Source of the DNA: ZC4RG30 sp965652645
GTDB lineage: Bacteria; Pseudomonadota; Gammaproteobacteria; Steroidobacterales; Steroidobacteraceae
Direction of reading: 5' to 3'
Assembly: GCA_965652645.1 (NCBI GenBank)
Contig: CBFGXE010000005.1
Location: 1 to 64,000, forward strand
DNA length: 64,000 nucleotides
Below are positions 63,216 through 64,000 of this stretch, one piece after another; the first letter of the stretch is position 1; each line of letters starts with the position of its first letter. The translations under genes and the position numbers were made by a program. Below the pieces are notes generated by a model. It worked only from the letters and a program-made list of their open reading frames with translations, was not told where the DNA came from and did not search any database.

Positions 63216-63992
63216 GTGAGCGTCGCAGAAAAGCCACAACGAGCCGTCATCCTGTCCGCCGGGCAGGGCAGTCGCCTCCTCCCCCACACCCAGGACCTGC
63301 CCAAGTGCCTGCTCGACCTGGCTGGCCGCCCCATGCTGGGCTGGCAATTGCACGCCCTGGCCGGGGCCGGGATTCCCGAGGCCGTGGTAGTCACGGGCTT
63401 CCGCAGCGACCTTGTGGAGCAGGCCCTGCCGGGCCTTGCACCCCCGGGAATGCGGGTCCGGACCCTTTTCAACCCCTTCTACAAGGTTGCCGACAACCTC
63501 GGCACCTGCTGGATGGCCCGCCAGGAGCTGTCCGGGCCGGTGCTGGTGCTGAACGGGGATACCCTGATTTCACCGGCCATCGTGGGCCGGCTGCTGGCCG
63601 CGCCCCCGGCCGAAATCACGGTGACCATCGACCGCAAGGCCACCTATGACGAGGACGACATGAAGGTGGTGGCCGCGGCAGAGCGCCTGCGGGCCATCGG
63701 CAAGAAGCTGGCCCCGGCCGAGGTGAATGGGGAATCTATCGGTTTCCTGCGTTTTTCGGCTGCCGGGTCGGCGGCCTTCGTGGCCGAGGTCGAGCGGGTG
63801 ATGCGCACGCCGGAGGGCACAGGGCTGTGGTATCTCTCAGCCATCCACAAGCTGGCAGGTTCAGGGAGGAATGTGACGGTGGCGCTGATCGAAGGGCTGG
63901 AATGGGCGGAGCTGGATTTTCCTGCCGACCTGGCGCGTTGCCGCGAGATCGCGGCCGCGTGGGCGGACGGAAAATCCCCCGCTTCGCACTGA
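63216..63992 (+). CDS. LicC-like sugar/choline-phosphate nucleotidyltransferase
   Basis: A 258-residue single-domain nucleotidyltransferase. The nucleotide-binding signature is SAGQGSRLLPHTQDLPKCLL at the N-terminus, and the metal-binding Asp is in LVLNGDTLIS near 110. The small size, the FNPFYKVADNLGTCWMA segment and the late WAELDFPADLARC resemble phosphocholine/phosphosugar cytidylyltransferases such as LicC. The start is GTG at 63216 without a clear SD. It is divergent from the ceramide-type cluster and could activate a lipid headgroup; that is inference. It ends eight bases before the window edge. Confidence 0.84.
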   Translation: MSVAEKPQRAVILSAGQGSRLLPHTQDLPKCLLDLAGRPMLGWQLHALAGAGIPEAVVVTGFRSDLVEQALPGLAPPGMRVRTLFNPFYKVADNLGTCWMARQELSGPVLVLNGDTLISPAIVGRLLAAPPAEITVTIDRKATYDEDDMKVVAAAERLRAIGKKLAPAEVNGESIGFLRFSAAGSAAFVAEVERVMRTPEGTGLWYLSAIHKLAGSGRNVTVALIEGLEWAELDFPADLARCREIAAAWADGKSPASH

Positions 63993-64000
63993 CCTGTTTC

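Overview
The window is a dense, high-GC, almost entirely chromosomal housekeeping stretch. I support 57 coding regions on both strands, including one speculative 31-codon leader ORF, and no rRNA, tRNA, CRISPR array, insertion sequence or prophage. Gene order points to a gammaproteobacterium: asd-fimV-truA-accD-folC-dedD-cvpA-purF is the classic Pseudomonas/Xanthomonas/E. coli synteny. The nrdR-ribD-ribE-ribBA-ribH-nusB-thiL block, the complete EF-P lysylation set and MiaE agree with this. The large TonB-dependent receptor, subclass B3 metallo-beta-lactamase and bacterial sphingolipid genes suggest a free-living soil or freshwater lineage near Xanthomonadales/Nevskiales/Steroidobacter. That placement is inference; I cannot name a species.

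Layout. 1-234: left edge, no supported gene. 235-5.8 kb: cupin protein, cysS, lpxH with a GFA-fold gene, GNAT, miaE, and a Hanks-type kinase with a receiver-like N-terminus. 5.8-17.6 kb (minus strand): purF-cvpA-dedD-folC-accD-truA-fimV-asd-aroC-prmB. The trp genes that often separate truA and accD are absent. 17.5-22.4 kb: sco1-psd-epmA, a DUF937 gene, and efp divergent from epmB, so EF-P and both enzymes of its beta-lysylation sit within 3.4 kb. 22.5-24.2 kb: a degenerate EAL protein resembling FimX. 24.2-26.5 kb: parC.

26.5-35.4 kb is the accessory part. It holds a CapA-like protein, a secreted alpha/beta hydrolase, a LacI-family repressor, an ACS-type MFS transporter, a FadR-type GntR regulator and a large TonB-dependent receptor. 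Two perfect matches to the LacI-family operator consensus lie in front of the hydrolase and the transporter. A FadR-like palindrome overlaps the -10 region of the receptor promoter. Together they look like a two-regulator nutrient-uptake module, possibly for a sugar acid.

35.4-49.1 kb: parE, xseB-ispA-dxs (isoprenoid precursors), a kinase fused to a cyclic-nucleotide-binding domain, then thiL-nusB-ribH-ribBA-(lipoprotein)-ribE-ribD-nrdR-glyA. The ribBA product has lost the recognisable GTP cyclohydrolase II zinc/catalytic motif. 49.1-58 kb: a histone-deacetylase-like amidohydrolase, ettA with an MFS exporter, a B3 metallo-beta-lactamase, and purL with a possible coupled 31-codon leader ORF. 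58-59.7 kb: an orphan TagH-like FHA protein and panD. 59.7-64 kb: serine palmitoyltransferase, acyl carrier protein and acyl-ACP synthetase (the entry steps of bacterial ceramide synthesis), divergent from a LicC-like nucleotidyltransferase across a 266-bp region with a perfect 15-bp palindrome.

No gene-free stretch exceeds 300 bases. The longest are 62950-63215, 1-234 and 32097-32323, each described below.
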